A DNA stretch of 64,000 nt from Przewalskia tangutica (lineage: Eukaryota > Streptophyta > Magnoliopsida > Solanales > Solanaceae): positions 28,873,873 through 28,937,872 of the forward strand of contig CM056740.1 of the NCBI GenBank assembly GCA_029844215.1, read 5' to 3'. Below are positions 1 through 12,340 of this stretch, piece after piece. Each line of letters starts with the position of its first letter. Positions within the stretch are counted from its first letter, which is position 1. A program made the translations under genes and the position numbers. Under the pieces are notes generated by a model. The model ran no database searches and had not been told where the DNA came from. It saw nothing but the letters and a program-made list of their open reading frames with translations.

Positions 1-2679
1 GGGGCGCCAGATTGTTCGTGAAGAAGAAGGACGACGCCGCGCATGTGTTGATTACGTGCAAACAACAAGGTGACCATTAAGAACGTATACCCCTTCCCGT
101 GATTGATGATTTGTTCGACCAGTTGCGGCGCGAGATGTTTTTCCAAGATTGATCCGTTCGCTATCATCGAGTTCGTGTCGAGAGTGGATGTCCCTAGATC
201 GCATTCGTGACCCAGACGCATTATGAGTTCGTGGTCATGTCGTTTGGTGACCAATGCTCCGGCAGTATTCATGGATTTGATGAACCGAGTGTTCAAACCA
301 TTTTTGGACACATTTGTGATAGTGTTCATTGATGATATCTTGGTTTATTCTCGCCAGAGCGAGAGCACGCAGAGCATTTGGCGACCGGCCGACGCTTCTC
401 AGACAGCAGCTTGTACGCCAAGTTTTCCAAATGTGAGTTTTGTTGACTTGATGCGTTTCTTGGGCATATTGCCGGGCTGATGGCATTCGAGTGGATACGC
501 CAAGATCGGCGATCGGGACTTGGCCTAGACCTACTACTCCGGCAGAGGTTCGCAGCTCGGGCCTTGCAGATATTATCGGCGGTTCGTGGAGAAGTTTGCT
601 TCTATCTTCGCACTATTGACTAGGCCGACTCGAGCGCACCAAGTTTCGATGGATGATGCTTGGAGCGTGGTTTCCATTCTTGAAAGAGAGATCGACGATC
701 GCCTCGTTCTTACTCTTCCGCAGGTCCGGATGGTTATGTCGTATTGTGATGCGCTGCATCGGGTTGGGATGTGTTGATGCAGATGGCAGAGTTATAGCAT
801 ATGCATCCCGACAAAGAAGAAACACGAGAGGAACTACCCCACCCATGATTTGGAGTGGCGGTGATTCACGCCAAGATCCGAGGCACTATTTGTATGGGGT
901 TCACGTGGATATTTATACGCACCACAAGAGCCTCCAAAGATATCTTCACCAGAGGAGTTGAACTTACGGCGAGACGGTGGTTAGAGTTGCTTAAGGATTA
1001 CGATGTTGATATCCTATACCACCCGGAAGGCCAATGTTGTGGCGTACGCCCGAGTCGTAGGTCGATGGGAGCCTATCGGATGTCTTTGCTAGAGAGGAGG
1101 GACATGGTTCGTGATTTGCATCGCTTAGCGAGCCTTGGTGTCCGCTTGATTGATTCCGATAGCAGTGGGGTTAGAGTTCGTGAGGTTGCCGAGTCTTCCA
1201 TCGTCGGCGAGGTGAAGAGGCAACAGCCGAGGATCCACTTTGATTCGATATCGTGATACGCCTCTTCGTGAGGCGCGGTCCTTTGAGGTAGCACCACGGG
1301 TGCTAAGGTTTGAGGGCGCATGTGTTCCGGATGTTTCAGACTTCGGCAGCAGTGTTCGGGAAGCACACAAATACAAGCGTTACTCTATCCATCCGGTCGA
1401 CCAAGATGTACCACGACCTTAGATCCGTGTATCAGGGATGGCTTGAAGAGAGACGCTGCGAGTTCGTAGCTCGATGCCGTGTTGTCGCAGTGAAGGTAGA
1501 GCACCGCAGGCCCGTGGCTTGTTACGCATTTATCGAGATCCCGACCGGAAGTGGGAGGTAATCAACATGGACTTTATCACGTGATTACCTCGCACTCGGA
1601 GAGACATGATTCTATATGGGTTATCGTCGACAGTCGACGAAATCAGCCCACTTTCTTCCCGCTCGACGACCTTTTCTACCGAGGATTATGCCGCACTTTA
1701 TATCCGAGAGATCGCCGATCGCATGGAGTCCCTAGTTCGATCATATCGCATGCAGGAGCCCGGTTACGCTAACTTCGGAGGTCCTTCCAGAGGGGTTTAG
1801 GGACGCAGTGAGCACGAGTAATCGCATTTCATCCACGCATGCAGACAGCAGAGCGCACTATCCGCACTCTCGAGGATATGTCGCGAGCCCGTTATTGACT
1901 TCGATGGTAGTTGGGAGGATCATTTGCCTCTAGTTGAGTTTCGTATAATAATAGCTACCACTCCAAGATTCGATGGCGCCTTATGAGGCCTTGTATGGGA
2001 GGAAGTGCAGATCGCCTATAGGTTGGTTCGATGTGGCGAGTGCGCTAGTGGGACCAGATTTGGCGCAGCAGCGGATAAGGTGAAGCTTATCCGAGAGCGC
2101 TATTGACACCGTAGTCGATGTAAGTCGACGCAGATCATCGTCGTCGCATCTTGAGTTCGAGGTTCATGATTGGGTTTTCCTAGCGTCACCCATGGCGGGG
2201 TGTGATGAGATTCGGAAGAAGGGAAACTCACCAAGGTACATCGGGCCATTTCAGATTGTCCGCAGGTAGGCAAGGTTGCCTATGAGTTGATCTGCCGTCC
2301 GACCGGAGGCGGTGCATCCGGTTTTTCACGTATCTATGCCGAGGAGATGTATCGGGATCCATCTAGGTACACCCGATTGACGATGTCCAGTGACCGAGGG
2401 TTATCGATGAGGAGATTCCCATAGCGATAGTCGATCGTCGAGTTAGGCGTCTGCGACGAAGGACGTGGCTTCCACAAAGTCTTGTGGCGGAACGAGCTCG
2501 AGGAGAGACGACGGAAGCCGGCGAGGACATGACAGAGGTATCCTCACCTATTCCCACACCTCCGTAATTCACTTTCCTACTTGTAAATTTCCATTATCAT
2601 TTATGCCTAAGTGTTGTTTTGTGGCCGTGTGTGGCATTTTGCTAATCGCTTAAGCTTCTTCGATAATCGTTTGAGAAGG
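1..2679 (+). pseudogene. Decayed Ty3/gypsy (chromovirus-type) pol, RT to chromodomain, element K
   Basis: This is the 3' half of a retrotransposon polyprotein that enters from the left edge. Fragments in shifting frames show, in order, reverse transcriptase with the palm motif FIDDILVYSR (about 325-354), RNase H with VIAYASRQ (about 790-815) and the ELLKDYDVDILYHP connection (about 985-1025). Integrase follows, with the core end reading as HPR then RTIRTLEDM near 1830-1880. A chromodomain-like tail starting EEIPIAIVDRRVRRLR lies near 2411-2470. Stops and frameshifts occur roughly every 100-300 bases, so it is not functional. The order RT-RH-IN-chromodomain marks Ty3/gypsy, probably the Tekay/Del branch (inferred). 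It ends at a polypurine tract and 3' LTR on the same strand. Confidence 0.85.
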
Positions 2680-2709
2680 AACATTCGACGAATGTTTCTA
2701 AGGGGAGAA
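2680..2709 (+). other. Inverted repeat and polypurine tract of element K
   Basis: A perfect inverted repeat (AACATTCGACGAATGTT, 2680-2696) is followed by the purine run AAGGGGAGAA, which directly abuts the LTR start TGTTATACC. A polypurine tract primes plus-strand DNA synthesis. The inverted repeat recurs at the same place in A, B, C, F and I. Confidence 0.8.
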
Positions 2710-5166
2710 TGTTATACCGTATTTCGAGTATGTACGTGAGGACGACGCATAAAAGTTTAGCCTTAAAGATAGGCCAAGTTCGAAATTTGTACACAACTCG
2801 CTAAAAGAATCGCTTTCCGACGAAACGCTTTCCACTTTTCGAGAGAAAATTCCGCTATGTCATTAAGTATTTTTATGGATTTTTCCGAGAGACGAAACAT
2901 TTTGGACCAACGAGGGCAACACTTGGCACCCTCCCATTGATGGACTTGAATCGTCCATTGGACGAAAATGGAGTAACTTTGGCACGTTTTTTGTGCCATG
3001 GCACAAGTCAAGGAGTTGGTAGGATATTTGTGTATAGTTAATCCTCACCCTACACTTGCCTTGCACTTGTCTTAATCTTGGCCATTGGTTGGCCACTTCT
3101 TGACCTATAAATACCCCCCTTAAGATGAAGAGTTCTTCATCCACAAATCTTCCAAGTCTTGAAAAATCCTCTCCTCTCCCTTTGTAGCCATTTCGTCCAA
3201 ACACCTCCTCCCCTCGTGAAGGTGTGCTTCGCCGAATCCACCCCTAGCAGAGCCGAAATCTACACCCCCTCCCTAGGTAGAAAAGTGGTCTTCTAGTAAT
3301 GTTATAATGCCCAAAATACCCTAGCCGAATTCCCTTAGTACTTAGTAGAAGTTGTGAAGAACTTCTAAGGTTCTCGAGCTAATGAGCGCACAACATAGGA
3401 GCTAAACCTTGCTCAGCGACTTTATCTAGGATATTATTGGGCTTACCGAGGTAATAATCCTAACCCTCTTTGAATTAGAGAATACTTACCGTTGTAGTAT
3501 AAGGATAAGTATAAATACTTAGAAGTATATCACGTAATAGAATTGAAGTGTTAATCACTTAGAAGGGTTTAAAGAAGAATAATCAAATCAGATTTACATA
3601 GGACTGTTTTCACAGTAGACGTATATAGCTCACCGGGTAGTGAAGTGCTGCCCGACTAACCGTAGAATTATGAACCCCATGTTTAGAATGAACTTCACAG
3701 TAGTCTTTAATAGATATGTGTGACTATTATAGGTGACTCTGCGCTGTGACATATTCAACTTGGCTGGTGGTTTTCACGGTAAGGTATGTGATTCTTCCTA
3801 AAGCATGATATTTTACAATATATAGTACGTGAGACGCATACGTGTTAATCAATAATAACTACGGCAATGTCTTTGACTTAAGCTGAATAATACTTATGGC
3901 AATGCCTCACGCTTAAGCTCGATAATACTTACGGAATGCCTCACGCTTAAGCTCAATAACAAAGAACTGAAAACATTTCAAAAGAATACTGAATCATTTT
4001 TTTTACAGAAGATAAATATTTGGTTTTTAACACAAAGCTTAAGAGTTATACTAGCTTTATGGGAAGTTAGGTATAACAACTTAAGAAAGATAAAAAGGAA
4101 TCATTACTTGTTTGTTTATAAAAGCCTTGTATTGATTTCTGTTAAGTGTAGTAAGATTGTGTGATAAGTAGACATGTTATGATGCTACCGTATTAGTGTC
4201 TTGTAATCTTTGTGTAAAGGGTCATTCTTGCGGCTTACGTTGTTAACCTAAGTCCGTTGTCGTTATTGTATCACCTACCCCCTTGACTTAATTATACCGA
4301 GGGCTTGCCCCCCTTGATGCGGGTCTATACGGCCTACGCGGTCCGCGAGACTATGCGAGCAGCGGTATGCTCCGTGATTGATCATTCCGGCGCTTAGCCT
4401 GACGCGGGGATTCTATGCGGTCTGCTGAGACTACGCGGTCTTTTGAGGCTATGCGGCCGCGGAGCCTAGGCGGATGCCGGGTTGGCTGCCCCGGCGCGAG
4501 GTATACCTCACGCGGTCTGTGTGTGACCTATGCGCGATCGCGGAAGTCCGTGACTAGGCACGCAGAATGATACTATGGGCGATTGGCCTTGCTTCGATCA
4601 TTCGCGGCCTAGACTAGACCTGTTACGGTTTTCCTAGTACTGTTATTGTTTGTGATATGGCACTATGTGCAATTGAACTGATTGTATTTGTGAAAAGGTT
4701 TTAAATACTTTGATTTCATTTTTAAGTACTTTATAGTTTCACATACTTGGTACCTGTTATCGACCTCCTTCGGGCCGCTCACGCCGCAGGCGGCAAGTGT
4801 GCTAGATCCGCATCCTTAGGATCTCTTTGCATTGGTGTCAGGAGCTCCATCTTCTCCGGAGGCTCTACTTTTGGTATGATCTCCCTGTATTGTAGATAGT
4901 TTGTACAGTCAGGGTATGGCGGGGCCCTGTCCCGCCATAGTTGTATTGTTCCTTAGAGGTCTGTAGTCATGTTGTACAGTGTCGGATGTAACTGCTAAAC
5001 CTTGTTCATATATATATGCCGAAAGGCGACGTTTGTTCACATAAACTGTGTCTTATTTTATAAACTGTGTCATGTCTTGTTTTATATTCCGCTGGTTACT
5101 CTGATGTATGACTACTTGGGTGCCCCGGTAAGGCACCAGTCACGGGCCCCGGAATGGGTCGTGACA
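2710..5166 (+). repeat. 3' LTR of element K
   Basis: It starts TGTTATACCG right after the polypurine tract and ends GGTCGTGACA, about 2.46 kb. The first part resembles the start of the element C LTR read on the minus strand (shared stretches around TTTTTCCGAGAGACGAAACA and GGACCAACG), so K and C belong to the same LTR family. The five bases after it (CTTAC) should be the right copy of the target duplication; the left copy is outside the window. No open reading frame of interest lies inside. Confidence 0.85.
3106..3113 (+). promoter_or_regulatory. Putative TATA box of K LTR
   Basis: TATAAATA followed by a C run, about 400 bases into the LTR, with an upstream ATTGG (reverse CCAAT) in GGCCATTGGTTGGCC. 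The same CCAAT/TATA layout is seen in J (52235). It is the likely U3 promoter of the LTR. Confidence 0.6.
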
Positions 5167-5239
5167 CTTACTCCCATTCAAGGCCTAAAAGGATTCTTTT
5201 AACGTACTTCCAACCTATTGCTAGCATACATACATAACC

Positions 5240-6207
5240 TTAATATTATCCATTCATGACATTCCACCCTACAACAATCCCATCATACATACTAACCTCT
5301 AAAGGGTCAAAGATATACCTGACGTCACATAGGCGGGTCAAGGGACCGCTAAAACTGAGAACTGCTACCACGAACTTTGTCGCGTCCTGCCGGTGCATGA
5401 ACATCCTGCCTAGCCATTGAATGTGAAGAACCCGCAACTAATCCAATAGACTGTTCCATCCCACCAGTGCCACCTCTGGTCGGACAGTCTCTCGCCAAAT
5501 GGCCCTGTTGGCCGCAAGCATAACAAGCTATCGATCTAGTCCGACACTCCCCAAAATGAGATCTACCACAGTGACCACACCGAGGCAAAGGTGGCCTCCC
5601 CTGAATACTATCTTCGGACACCTGTGAACTTGTCGCCCCGGAGCCTTGACTCGCCTCGAATATCCCCGGTCAAACCACCCGCCAAGACCGGAAGGGCACT
5701 CTGCGGGCGAAAATGTAGACCCACCACTGAGGCTGCCCACCCCAAAGCTATCCCCAAATCCCGCCGCCCCGCCCTCTGGCTGGCCGACTGGCCGCCTCAC
5801 TCTCCTCGCCTCAACTCGGGCATACGCCTGCATCGTGGCTATATCCATACCTGGCTGAAGAGCCACTCCCGCATACGCAGAACCATGTAACGATCTAACC
5901 CCATCACATAGCGGTGAACTTGGTCCGCCATGTCCGCCACACATGGGCGACACCGCCAATGAATCAAACTCCAGGTTGTACTCCCTGATGGTCCTCCCAT
6001 TCTGTCTCAATGCCAAGAACCTATCCAAGCGGGCTCTCCTCGTCTCGGGAGGCAAAAAGTGACCGAGGAAGGCTTCCGTGAACTCATCCCAAACAGCTGG
6101 GGGAGCACCCACGCCTCTAGACAACACCCACGACTCAAACCAGTTCAACGCAATATCGCGCAACCGGTAAGAAGCTAACACAATGGACTCCGTCTCCGAG
6201 AACACTG
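5240..6207 (-). pseudogene. Gag remnant of element E (capsid and two zinc knuckles)
   Basis: On the minus strand a 225-codon stretch (6205 to 5528) has the plant retrotransposon capsid signature: RDIALNWFESW, then WDEFTEAFLGHFLPPE, then REYNLEFDSLA, ending in the LQPGMDIATMQAYARVEARR region. A second frame (5621 to 5349) carries two cysteine-rich knuckles, CGHCGRSHFGEC and CYACGQQGHLARDC, so one frameshift separates capsid from nucleocapsid. The N-terminus is gone, truncated at 6205-6207 by fusion to LTR sequence. This is the best preserved gag in the window. Gag packages element RNA in cytoplasmic particles; this copy is a relic. Confidence 0.85.
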
Positions 6208-6470
6208 TGCCTTACTAACAATGAGAATATCAAGTATATACCATACTGCATGAAAATAGGAAGCTCATGATCAAAGCCAGGTCACCTGCCCGCAGTATCA
6301 TTAAGCACTCCTACTCCTGGGACTATTTCACCCGCATGGGTCATGTGGACCCGCATGAGGTATTCCTCGCATAGGCTGTACTCACCCGCATGGGACTATT
6401 TCACCCGCATAAGCCTCAACGAACTCGCATGAGGTATTCCTCGCATCGTGGGTAGCAAATCCACGGAACA

Positions 6471-6632
6471 GGTGGTATAACGTCTTGGGGACTTACCCCT
6501 CATTTATACTCTTACCCTGAAGCAGGTGGTATAACGTCTTAGGGGTTTACCCCTCATTTATACTCTTACCCTGAAGAGGGTGGTATAACGTCTTGGGGGT
6601 GTACCCTTCATTTATACTCTTACCCCTCATAC
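6471..6632. repeat. Tandem repeat, 3 copies of ~54 bp
   Basis: GGTGGTATAACGTCTT recurs at 6471, 6525 and 6579, each followed by a CCCCTCATTTATACTCTTACC-like stretch. The same unit occurs on the other strand inside the LTRs of element I (about 57560-57850 and 63000-63275). Confidence 0.85.
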
Positions 6633-6672
6633 TGCATGCCTCGGAATCCCTCATCGTAAACATGTCCGAGGT

Positions 6673-6858
6673 GCATACCCGTGGAATCCCACATCACTGA
6701 CGGTATGTCCAAGTAAACTCATACTAAGACCATGGAAGCATACCCGTGGAATCCTCCATCACTGACGGTACGTCCAAGTAAACTCATAACTAAGACAATG
6801 GAAGCATACCCGTGGAATCCTCCATCACTGACGGTACGTCCAAGTAAACTCATAACTT
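6673..6858. repeat. Tandem repeat, 3 copies of ~66 bp
   Basis: GCATACCCGTGGAATCC recurs at 6673, 6738 and 6804, each with ATCACTGACGGT and AAGTAAACTCATA following. It lies inside the E LTR. Confidence 0.85.
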
Positions 6859-7450
6859 CTTTAGACTTTCCTTTCTTTCATCTATGTTTACCTTATTCAA
6901 GAAAAACCAACTCTTAACCTTTCATAAAGTTATTATAATCAACTCCCCATAAAGCCGTTATACTAACTTTATGCTTTAAAACTTTAGACATTCTTATCCG
7001 TTCATAAGGCCGTTATAACTAACTTCCCATAAATCCGTTATAACTCCTTATAAACAATTTCGTTCTTTTATTAACCAAGAGACTTATACTTCAAATCAAA
7101 TTTACACAATTTTCAAAATACTTCAAGTCTCTTATCTTTAGAAAACAAGTTTCTGTTACACCCCGTAAGTCCAGGACATGTTTAAGAGAATGTACGTAAG
7201 GAACATAAGACTTGAAAAGGGTACGAAAGGAAGAATTGTTTTTCCGACGGAAAATCTTCCGAACGTCGGAAAGGAAAAATGTTCGTTGGTGAGCATTAGA
7301 TTCTCAAAAGGCATTATTTGAAGAGTATGGAACTTATTATCATTATGGAAATTTATTTTTACGGATTTGGTCATGTGGGGCCCACCCGAGGAATTTTACG
7401 TTTTGTGGGGCCCACGAGGGTTACGGGATTTTATGGACGAATGGGAGGGC

Positions 7451-7460
7451 GACACGTGGC
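7451..7460. promoter_or_regulatory. G-box-like site in D LTR
   Basis: GACACGTGGC contains CACGTG, the core bound by plant bZIP and bHLH factors. Equivalent sites lie about 130-370 bases from the start of the B, F, I and J LTRs. Confidence 0.5.
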
Positions 7461-7968
7461 ACCTCCCCCACATGGCTTGGAAGAAATTTCAAGGATAGAA
7501 TAGTCATTTGACCATTATGTAGATGAGCAAGTCTTGCTAGACTTTGGCTTGATTTTATTGACTAAGTCAAAGTCAAGAGAGCTTGATAATATTGACCACA
7601 TCCTAGCCTTCCATTTGGTTTTATCCTAGCCTTTGATTTAATTATATATACTACTACTACTACTACTAGTAGCAAGACATCCCACACTTAGAAAAAAATT
7701 GAAGAACCCTTGTTCTTGGCATTGAATGCTCTCGGCTTTAGGCATTTTTTGGAGGGCAAAATTTTGCAATTTTGGATGATAATTCACAAGACTTAAACCC
7801 AAGGTCCCTAAGAGTATTGTAAGGTTATCTCAATAGAAAGATCCCGGAAAAGTGGCGTTTACGTATTAGTCGCAAGGCGGAAACTTAAGGAGTTCTTCAA
7901 CTTTGAAGTTAGAACTTGAAGATGAGTTCTACATAGGCTTCTAAGGAGTGCTTGGAGCGGATGGGAAT

Positions 7969-10943
7969 CGCCACGACCGACCAAGCTCACGATCGGTGCC
8001 CTACCCGGCACCCTCTCGTATACATCGAGAATAGCAATGAACATACACAACTGATAAAAATGCTTAACATAAAATAACAACAGGCTAGCCGATAAGGCCA
8101 CCTTCTGTAAGCTATACAAATAAAACAGTACATTTTTTCTTCTTTACAACCCAAACCACAATGTGACTACAAACCTCTAAGAATAACAACTCTAGCGGGA
8201 CAGGGCCCCGCCATACCCCTGAATGTACAACAACCGACAATACCAGGGATAAGCCTCAGAAATAAAGGAGCTTCTCAACATCTAAACAGTGATCCTAAGA
8301 GCGAGGATCAAGAACTGCACTCTTCCTCGCGGATTAACGCACCCAAGGAGGTCGCATAACATGTACCAAATATGTGAAACAAAGCATCAGAATGAAATCA
8401 TAAGTCAATAATAAAACCGAGACAGTATGATAACTCAATTAATGCATAATCGTGCCTTACTAACAATGAGAGTAATCAAGAGTATACTTTACAACATAAA
8501 AATAGGAAGCTCACGATCAAAGCAGGACCACCCGCCCGCAGTATCATTAAGCAATCCTACACCTGGAACTATTTCACCCGCATAGGTCGCGTGGACCCGC
8601 ATGAGGTATTCCTCGCATGGGACTATTTCACCCGCATAAGCCCTTACGGACTCGCATGAGGTATTCCTCGCATAGGTTGTATCCGCCCGCATGGGACTAT
8701 TTCACCCGCATAAGCCCTTGCGGACTCGCATGAGGTATTCCTCGCATCGTGGGTAGCAAATCCACGGGATATGCAAATGCCACAAACCCGGGGAATGACC
8801 CCGAAATGAATAATATACCACTAGCACAAAACCGGCTATCATACATAACATAAGCACTACCGGCTTATCACACAATATATAAGCAAGTTAAGAATCCCCT
8901 AACTTCTTATTATTCTTGTTCACATACACTCTCATTTTAGTTTACTTAAGGCACTAACATGTCTTTTATAAAGATTCGGGAATTTAACCCAAGTACTACA
9001 TACTTCTACTCTTTAAAACAAATGACTCTTTTTAGTATAACACTTCCAAGATACTAATAACCTTAGTATCAAGTCACAATTACTTTTCAATACAAGTCAC
9101 AATACTTTTAGAATAAAATTAGGCTTCTAAATCAAGTGACTTCTTCTCTCATAAAAACCTTAGGCAATAGATGCCTTTAAATCAACTTGCCTTTCGTTAT
9201 TTCAAGTCATTTAACATACTTAAATTACTTAGAGTAAACCCCTCTTTTTAACTTTCCATAAAGCTATTATAACCAACTTCCCATAAAGCCGTTATACTAA
9301 CTTTATACTTTAGAAACTTACATACTTCTTTATAACCAAGAGACTTAAACTTTCCAAACAAAGAAAGTATCAAAAATACTTTCAACATACTTAAAGTCTC
9401 TTAACTTTTGAAAACCAAGATATCCTTAATATTTAAACAAGTGAGTTAATTTCCTAACTCAACCAATTTGGACATTCGTAAAATAAGCCAAGGATATCAA
9501 GTGGACTAGATTCGTCAAAACTCGTACGTCTAACGTACTATACATTTACAACTATTCATGCTCAAGAGATAAGAAAGTTCCACATACCTCTTCGGTTTAA
9601 TCCACTTGCTAAGTCCAATACGCCGTACGTAGTATGTCAACCTATAATGACCATAGTACGTCTATTAACTTCTAGTTTCAAACGTAGAATATTCCAAGTG
9701 CAAAGTTACTAAATTCTACGGAAAATCGGACAACACTTCCTTTGTTTCTACATACTTTGCCACCTTTTTCAAGGCCGAATTCAATCAACAAACACGCCAC
9801 ATTTAAGGCCCAACAAAGTAGTTAACAATAGGGAATTACATGCTTAATCAAGACATGTAAAATTCCGCCCCACAACGATATCAAACTAATACAATCTACT
9901 AGTCCAATTCGGCCACATTGAGACATAATAACACCAATTCTTATCCAATTTCCATTTCAATCCAATTTGTTAGCATAACATGATATTAAGTCGCAATCGA
10001 TTATAACTACTATAATCTTCAAGTAAGTAACATGCGACGATTCTAATAAACAACCAAATTGTAATTCAATTTCAAATGACTCAACATGTCATTTTCGGAT
10101 TTGAGATTCCAAATTTCCATAACACTTATCAAACTTCATAACACCTATCACATGATCACTAATAACTTATCACAACATGAAATCTTCAATTACAAAAGTA
10201 AAATGAAGGTTATACCTCAATTAGCCCAAATATGATCCAAGATCACAAGTCGCTCCTTAGCAACTTTAGCTCCTCCTTTCGACGTTCCAATCCACTCCAA
10301 GCAACCCTTAGAAGCTTATGAATAACTCATCTTCAAGTTCCCACTTCAAAGTTGGATAACTCCTTAGGTTTTCGCCTTGCGACTAATACGAAAACACCAT
10401 TTTTCCGGGATCTTTCTAGTGAGATAACCTTACAATACCCTTAGGAACCTTGGTTTAAAGTGTGGAGCTTATTGAACAACAAACAAAATTTCTTGTCTTC
10501 CTAAGTGCCTCAAACCCGAGAGCAATATAGTGGAAGAACAAGTTTCTTGAAATTTTTTCTAAGTGTGGGAACTAGTCTTGCTACTACTAGTATTATATAG
10601 CACAATGGAGGGTCAAGATGCAAACAAATGGGTGGCCTAGATGAGTTTCACATGGATCCTAGCCAAGTGGTCTTGACTAAGTCAACAATATCAAGCTATT
10701 TGTCTTTGCAAGACTTGTTCATCCTAACATTGGTCAAATGACCATATTACCCATGCACATTTCGTCCATGACCATAAAGGGGGGGGGGGGAGGGGTGACA
10801 CATGTTGCCCTCTCATTCGTCGCAATATTTCGTTTTCCGACAATTCCATAATTCCGATAAATTTTTACTCGTCTCAAACCTTAACATTTTTGAGTTCTTA
10901 CGTACGTTCTTAGAAACATATCCTGAAATTCCGGGGTGTAACA
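7969..10943 (-). repeat. 3' LTR of element A
   Basis: About 2.98 kb; read on the minus strand it starts TGTTACACCCCGG (at 10943). Its pair is at 14581-26868. The AT-rich two thirds (for example 8881-9600 against 15481-16200) are nearly identical between copies. The GC-rich first 900 bases differ far more, largely by length of G/C runs. Confidence 0.88.
8566..8756. repeat. Tandem repeat of ~60-74 bp units in A LTR
   Basis: GGGACTATTTCACCCGCATA followed by GAGGTATTCCTCGCAT occurs about three times in a row. The paired LTR has the same array at 15172-15355, and a related array is in E near 6320-6450. Confidence 0.75.
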
Positions 10944-10979
10944 TTCTTCCCCCCTTAGAAACATTCGTCCCCGAATGTT
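10944..10979 (-). other. Polypurine tract and inverted repeat of element A
   Basis: On the minus strand: inverted repeat AACATTCGGGGACGAATGTT (10960-10979), then CTAAGGGGGGAAGAA, then the LTR start. Both arms of the repeat are perfect 8-mers. Confidence 0.85.
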
Positions 10980-11079
10980 CCTTTGGGAGTCAAACTTAAA
11001 GATAGCGACATAGTCTTCTTTTACAACCCCAACATACCAATAATGCCACACGTGGCCACATAACAATGCTCAAACAAAG

Positions 11080-12340
11080 ATGTCAAGCTGAACCCCATGT
11101 GTCAACGTCGGTTATCTGCATAAAGCTTCTGCTGACTCTAAGCTTACTAATAATCTTTCCCGGATAAGCTTCGCCTTATCCATAGCCCGCTGAATCAAGT
11201 CTGAATCAAATAACTGAACCTCGCCTATGTCAAACCATCCAACCGGCGATCTACACTTTCCTACATACAAGGCCTCATACAGGGCCATCTGAAAACCGGA
11301 AGGGTATCTGTTATCGTACGTAACACGACAAGAGGCAATTAACCTTCCCGGCTATTTCTGAAATCAAAAACACAGGCCCGCAACCTATCCTCAAGTGCCT
11401 GGATAGTACGCTCTTCCTGTCCGTCAGTATGAGGGTGTAATGCAACACTGAGACTCACCTGTGCCCCTAAAACCCTTCTGAAAAACTCCCAGAAGTTATC
11501 TGTAATTGAGCTCATCTGTCTGACATCATAAACGTAGGAACCCCGTACAATTGGAGCAATAAGCACTGCGTGCTTCCCCTAAAACCTGCTGACTATTCCT
11601 GCAGTACCGGGTACACGCAATCTATCCTCATCTCACAGCACCCCATCCGGTGTTACTCAAACAGGCTTTTCTCTTCTCGGAGAGTCGTATCTCGATACCG
11701 TATCATCACTAGATCCTCATACTGTCGCCTCTTTACCTCCTCAATGATGGAAGACTCGGTAACCTCTCGGATCTAAACTTCATTAACCTTGGAAACAAAT
11801 AATCGAACCTCTCGGCTCGTTAGCTAACGAATCTCACGGACCACGCCCGCTTACCCGCTGCCCATCCGATGCACTACCCATGTACCCACGACTAAGAATA
11901 TCTCAGAATCGTCTTGGCTTTCCCGATGGTATAGGATATCGATATCACAATCCTTGAATAACTCTAACCACCGTCATTGCCGCAAATTCTACTACCGCTC
12001 AAGGTATACCGAGGCTTGTGGTCTGCACAAATATCCACATGAAGTCTAAATATACGTCATGCCCCCAAGTCTTCAAGGCATGATTTAACTGCCGCCATCT
12101 CTAAATCATGAGTGGCGTAAATCCTCTCATGCTTCCCTAACTGCCGGGAAACATAGGCTCTAACATTATCGTGTTGCATCAGCACACAGCCTAGCCCAAC
12201 ACCCAACGTGTTACAATAATAACCTAACCCTCTAGTCTCACAGGAGGGGTTAGAACTATAGTCGTGGTCAACTTATCTTCCGATAACTGAAAGCCTTTCT
12301 CATTTCGGCGAAAAATATTCGGGTACCCTTAATCTCACTT
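11080..12340 (-). pseudogene. RNase H-integrase remnant of element A
   Basis: Reading the minus strand from about 12300 downward: an RNase H stretch AYVSRQLGKHERIYATHDLE (about 12150-12090), then a connection region. Integrase follows from 11566, with FWEFFRRVLG, HPHTDGQEERTIQALEDRLR and CVFDF, then YEALYVGKCRSPVGWFDIGE (about 11280-11220) and a KAKLIRERL tail. Several frames are needed and stops are frequent. The integrase zinc-binding and first catalytic portions seem deleted near 11570-11700. RT is absent upstream. The domain order identifies Ty3/gypsy pol. It runs into the 3' non-coding segment at about 11130. Confidence 0.8.

Larger units (their letters stand above)
6207..7153 (-). repeat. 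LTR of element E, first segment
   Basis: It aligns by eye to the interior of the element A LTR (compare the CCTTACTAACAATGAGA and GACTATTTCACCCGCAT stretches near 8455 and 8570). It is cut at 7153 by insertion of D (TSD GTTTC) and continues at 30284. Confidence 0.75.

Noticed and set aside
10780..10796. Long G run as a G-quadruplex element
   Set aside because: A plain homopolymer next to the U3 G-box region whose length differs in the paired LTR (26710); more likely run-length instability or error than a designed structure.
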